Assembly: GCF_918797505.1 (NCBI RefSeq)
Contig: NC_092797.1
Span: 15,141,372-15,205,371 of the forward strand
DNA from: Bemisia tabaci
Lineage: Eukaryota > Arthropoda > Insecta > Hemiptera > Aleyrodidae
Direction: 5' to 3'
DNA: 64,000 nucleotides
A program made the translations under genes and the position numbers. The notes under the pieces were generated by a model that was not told the origin of the DNA, searched no databases, and saw nothing but the letters and a program-made list of their open reading frames with translations. This document shows, piece by piece, positions 61,211 through 64,000 of this stretch. The stretch's first letter is position 1. Each line of letters opens with the position of its first letter.

Positions 61211-63349
61211 CAATTGGATTTTAGTAGTAAATTTTTCTTGAAATATATTTTGAGATTAGGTAATTTACGTTGAAATTAATAAAATCTCAATTTTTTAAAA
61301 CACTGCTTTTCGCTCAATTATCTTCCAAGCCCCTAAATGGTAGTTACGAACTAAAAATTAGGAGACAACCAAACTGATCCTCCTTTTTTTGAATTCTTAA
61401 ATATTTTGCGCGAGGACAAAATTATTTACAAAGGGGTAGATTAGAGACTTAGGAAACTTAGCATGATCACCGGTGAAAACAGGAGGGAGTAATTAAATCA
61501 AATTTAAATTTTTGGATAGGACCTTTTGGTGAGTGCTTACATCATGACAGCAAAGAGTAAGTAGTTGCCTATTAGCCCGAGATCTGGGCAGTGAAAAAGG
61601 CTGGTAATGTAACTTCACAAAATAAATTGTAGAAATATGATCTTGGTGCTGAAGTATGATCCATGTTTTTTCACACAAGTCTGCAGGAGGAAGTTCCTGG
61701 AATATATTGCACGCAATACGTATTTGTGGTAGAATTTACGAATACCGAATGTGATAACAAAAATATATTATCAGGCTATATATAATCTACTGTGACTTTA
61801 GACAATTTTGCAGTGGTACATATTTGTTCCATCCAGCGGAACGAGGGGTGGGTAAAATTTTAAAATAATTGAATGACTACATATCCTCTAGCTTTGGTAG
61901 ATACCAAACCTCAACATTAAATTACACTAACATTACAATATTTGCATATTGTCTATAAGCACAGAATATAAAGAAAATGTTGAATTTCTTCCTTCGTTCA
62001 CTGACAGAAAATTGTCGTTTAACTTAATCCTACTGAATATGTACCTGCCTTTTTCCTAACTAGTAAAGCATGCAAGTCTCCATGCAAAAAATCGAGGGCA
62101 AAATACGTAGAAACAATTAATGAGGCTTGAATAACACTTAAATGATAAGCTACCATTGAGGAAGTATACCTAATTATTTTGAAATAAGTAAGTAAACCTA
62201 GGTAGAGTTTGAGATCAATTTTTTGAACAACTTGTGCTACCAACTATTCAGATTCTCCAACGGAATTCCGACCAACAGTTGGTCCAATTAAAAAGCAAAA
62301 ATTTAGCAGATGAATTTCTTAGTGCAGTCTAGAAGGCTGCAAACTAAGAACTAAAGCTAAGCATTCAGCTACAGCTAAGCAGTTGGTAAGACCAGAGGCA
62401 TTGACTCAAAGAACAAAATACTAGCAGCTACAGATTTTTTTACAGTACATGTAAACTGCAGTGATTGCTTTATCTTCTGAGTAATAAATTTATATCAGAA
62501 ACAAAACACTGCTTCTCTAAACTACCTGGTTGCGACATTTTGTGATTGACATTTAATGAAAAGGGGCTATTAACACAGAATCTTACAAGTTTCTCAAGGC
62601 TGGGTGACAGAGGTTCCTCTCAGCGACTTAAAACTGGTGCAAATTTTCACCCTGTCTCCACAAGGATAAAAAGGGGGAGGGTAGAGTTTTCAAAGTCAGA
62701 AATTTTAAAGCAGCATAGATTCTCAGTGGTTTGTCGCAGGAAAATGATCTTCAGGTCTTAATTTCAAGAAAAATAAGAGCTATCAGTTAGTATTTATCAA
62801 ATTAAATAGGTTTTGCCTAACAAACCATTGAGCCAGCTGGTACTTTTTTTAAAAAAAAATATACAAATAAATGAGTTCGCAAAAAAATTAAATCTTCAGT
62901 TTGAGATGTCCGTAAATTGGTTTACAAAAATATCTAAGTCTTAAGACATAATATGCTTGATGTTGACTTAATTCTTTGAGACACAGTGTTTGTGAGTTAC
63001 TTATTACCGATGTTGTGGTGACTACATAAGTACAAACATTCAATAAAATACAAGAGAAATCAGGGTTGATACAGTGGATACACTCAGATGAACATTCACA
63101 GGAATTGAATTTTCAGAACTGAAGGAGAATTGCATAATCATATCAAAGTGTCTCAAAAAGAGAGAGAAGTAAAAAAAAAAAAATAAAAAAAAAATAAAAG
63201 TTGACCCATGGTCAACTGTAAAGAAAACTATCAACTGACCTAATTCTATCCGACTTGTATGAAATTAAATAACAGGGCATAATCGAGACAAAAATTGCAA
63301 AATCACAGCTACCTACATTGCATCAACATCTGTGGAACAGTCACAAAAT
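61211..63349. other. Intergenic sequence between direct repeats
   Basis: No gene recognised. An A-rich tract lies at about 63171-63200. Confidence 0.4.
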
Positions 63350-63490
63350 GGATTACATTTTGCAATAAGGAACCACCATCTCTGGCTCTTCCATGAAAGC
63401 ACCTTCCTGCATATAGAAGCCAATGGCCAATATGTTCTTTCTAAAATGAGCCAAAATTTCCTAGTGGTTCCTTCTTGCGAAATATGGTCC
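63350..63490. mobile_element. 141-bp MITE with AAAT target duplication
   Basis: GGATTACATTTTGCAATAAG and the inverted right end CTTCTTGCGAAATATGGTCC match the family at 29121-29354. It is flanked by AAAT on both sides (63346-63349, 63491-63494). Confidence 0.85.
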
Positions 63491-63888
63491 AAATTATCAT
63501 ACAATGAACATACAAACGAGGTGTTTGAAAGTATTTCACCCTTTAAGAAAATAATTATGAGTTCATTCTTTTTTATTTTTCCTTGTCATAATTAAAAATT
63601 AATACCTACTGAGATAGCTAGGAAGCTATTAGCAAAAGTTGGAAATCCAAAAAGTAGGTAAGCACTAGGTGTTGCTAAGATTAAGCACAGTGTTTTTAAT
63701 TTTAAAAAACTGGGATGCTATTACTTCATGAAATTTTAACAGGAAAATTTTCACTAAATTTGAGTCTCGATCATTTTCATGAAAAAATCGTTAGTCTCAA
63801 TGAGCCAGCGAATTCTTCTAGAATCAGAGAAAAAGTGATCACAATCTTAGCAATACACTACTTAATTAGAAGACGCTTGCTGGGTTTT

Positions 63889-63993
63889 GCCATAAGAGCA
63901 GTTTTTGCTATTTCAAGAAATAGGTTTTTAAAGTTTCAAATTACATGGAGCCTTATGACTGCAAGATAGTTCAAACTCACTTTTTGATCCTTA
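63889..63993. repeat. Direct repeat, copy 2
   Basis: Second copy of the 61107-61210 repeat. It runs almost to the window end, so its full length is unknown. Confidence 0.75.
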
Positions 63994-64000
63994 AAAATTG

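Overview
The window is an animal nuclear locus, almost certainly insect. Four protein-coding genes are supported, and all but one are split by GT-AG introns. The intron-containing proteins resemble insect orthologues: the Gs-alpha begins MGCFGS and carries the insect-type stretch [18 protein letters not shown]. The repeat families look like those I associate with the whitefly Bemisia tabaci. That species assignment is an inference from memory and was not tested.

Layout. At 478-2043 (minus strand) lies an intronless UBOX5/RNF37-type E3 ubiquitin ligase with a U-box and a C-terminal RING. It is divergent from EXOSC4 (Rrp41/Ski6, an RNA-exosome core subunit), which has four coding exons between 3427 and 6919. 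A degraded coding fragment sits at 8527-8912. A C/EBP-gamma bZIP gene has three coding exons between 11757 and 14354. Its probable promoter and first non-coding exon are near 9600-9890 and include a perfect CRE. The long 14.4-20.4 kb stretch is AT-rich downstream or intergenic sequence. A CpG-richer region at 20.9-21.3 kb leads into the Gs-alpha gene, whose nine coding exons span 21296-47723 and encode 379 residues. From 47.7 kb to the end I find no further gene; it is AT-rich sequence with a few repeats.

Mobile DNA. Introns 1-3 of Gs-alpha (21.4-39.9 kb) are full of nested non-autonomous DNA transposons. Several have internally provable structure: 8-bp target duplications of hAT type, a 970-bp fold-back element at a TA target with a neighbouring empty-site copy, and a MITE insertion proved by a second copy of its host repeat. 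Each of the three EXOSC4 introns also carries one inverted-repeat element. Introns 4-8 of Gs-alpha are almost free of recognisable elements except one in intron 6.

The genes are unrelated housekeeping and signalling functions: ubiquitin ligation, RNA decay, stress transcription and cAMP signalling. They do not form an operon or pathway. I found no clear novel multi-gene system. The most interesting biological observation is a pair of SUMO-interaction-like motifs in the UBOX5 protein next to its RING. The transposon nest is the most information-rich structural feature.
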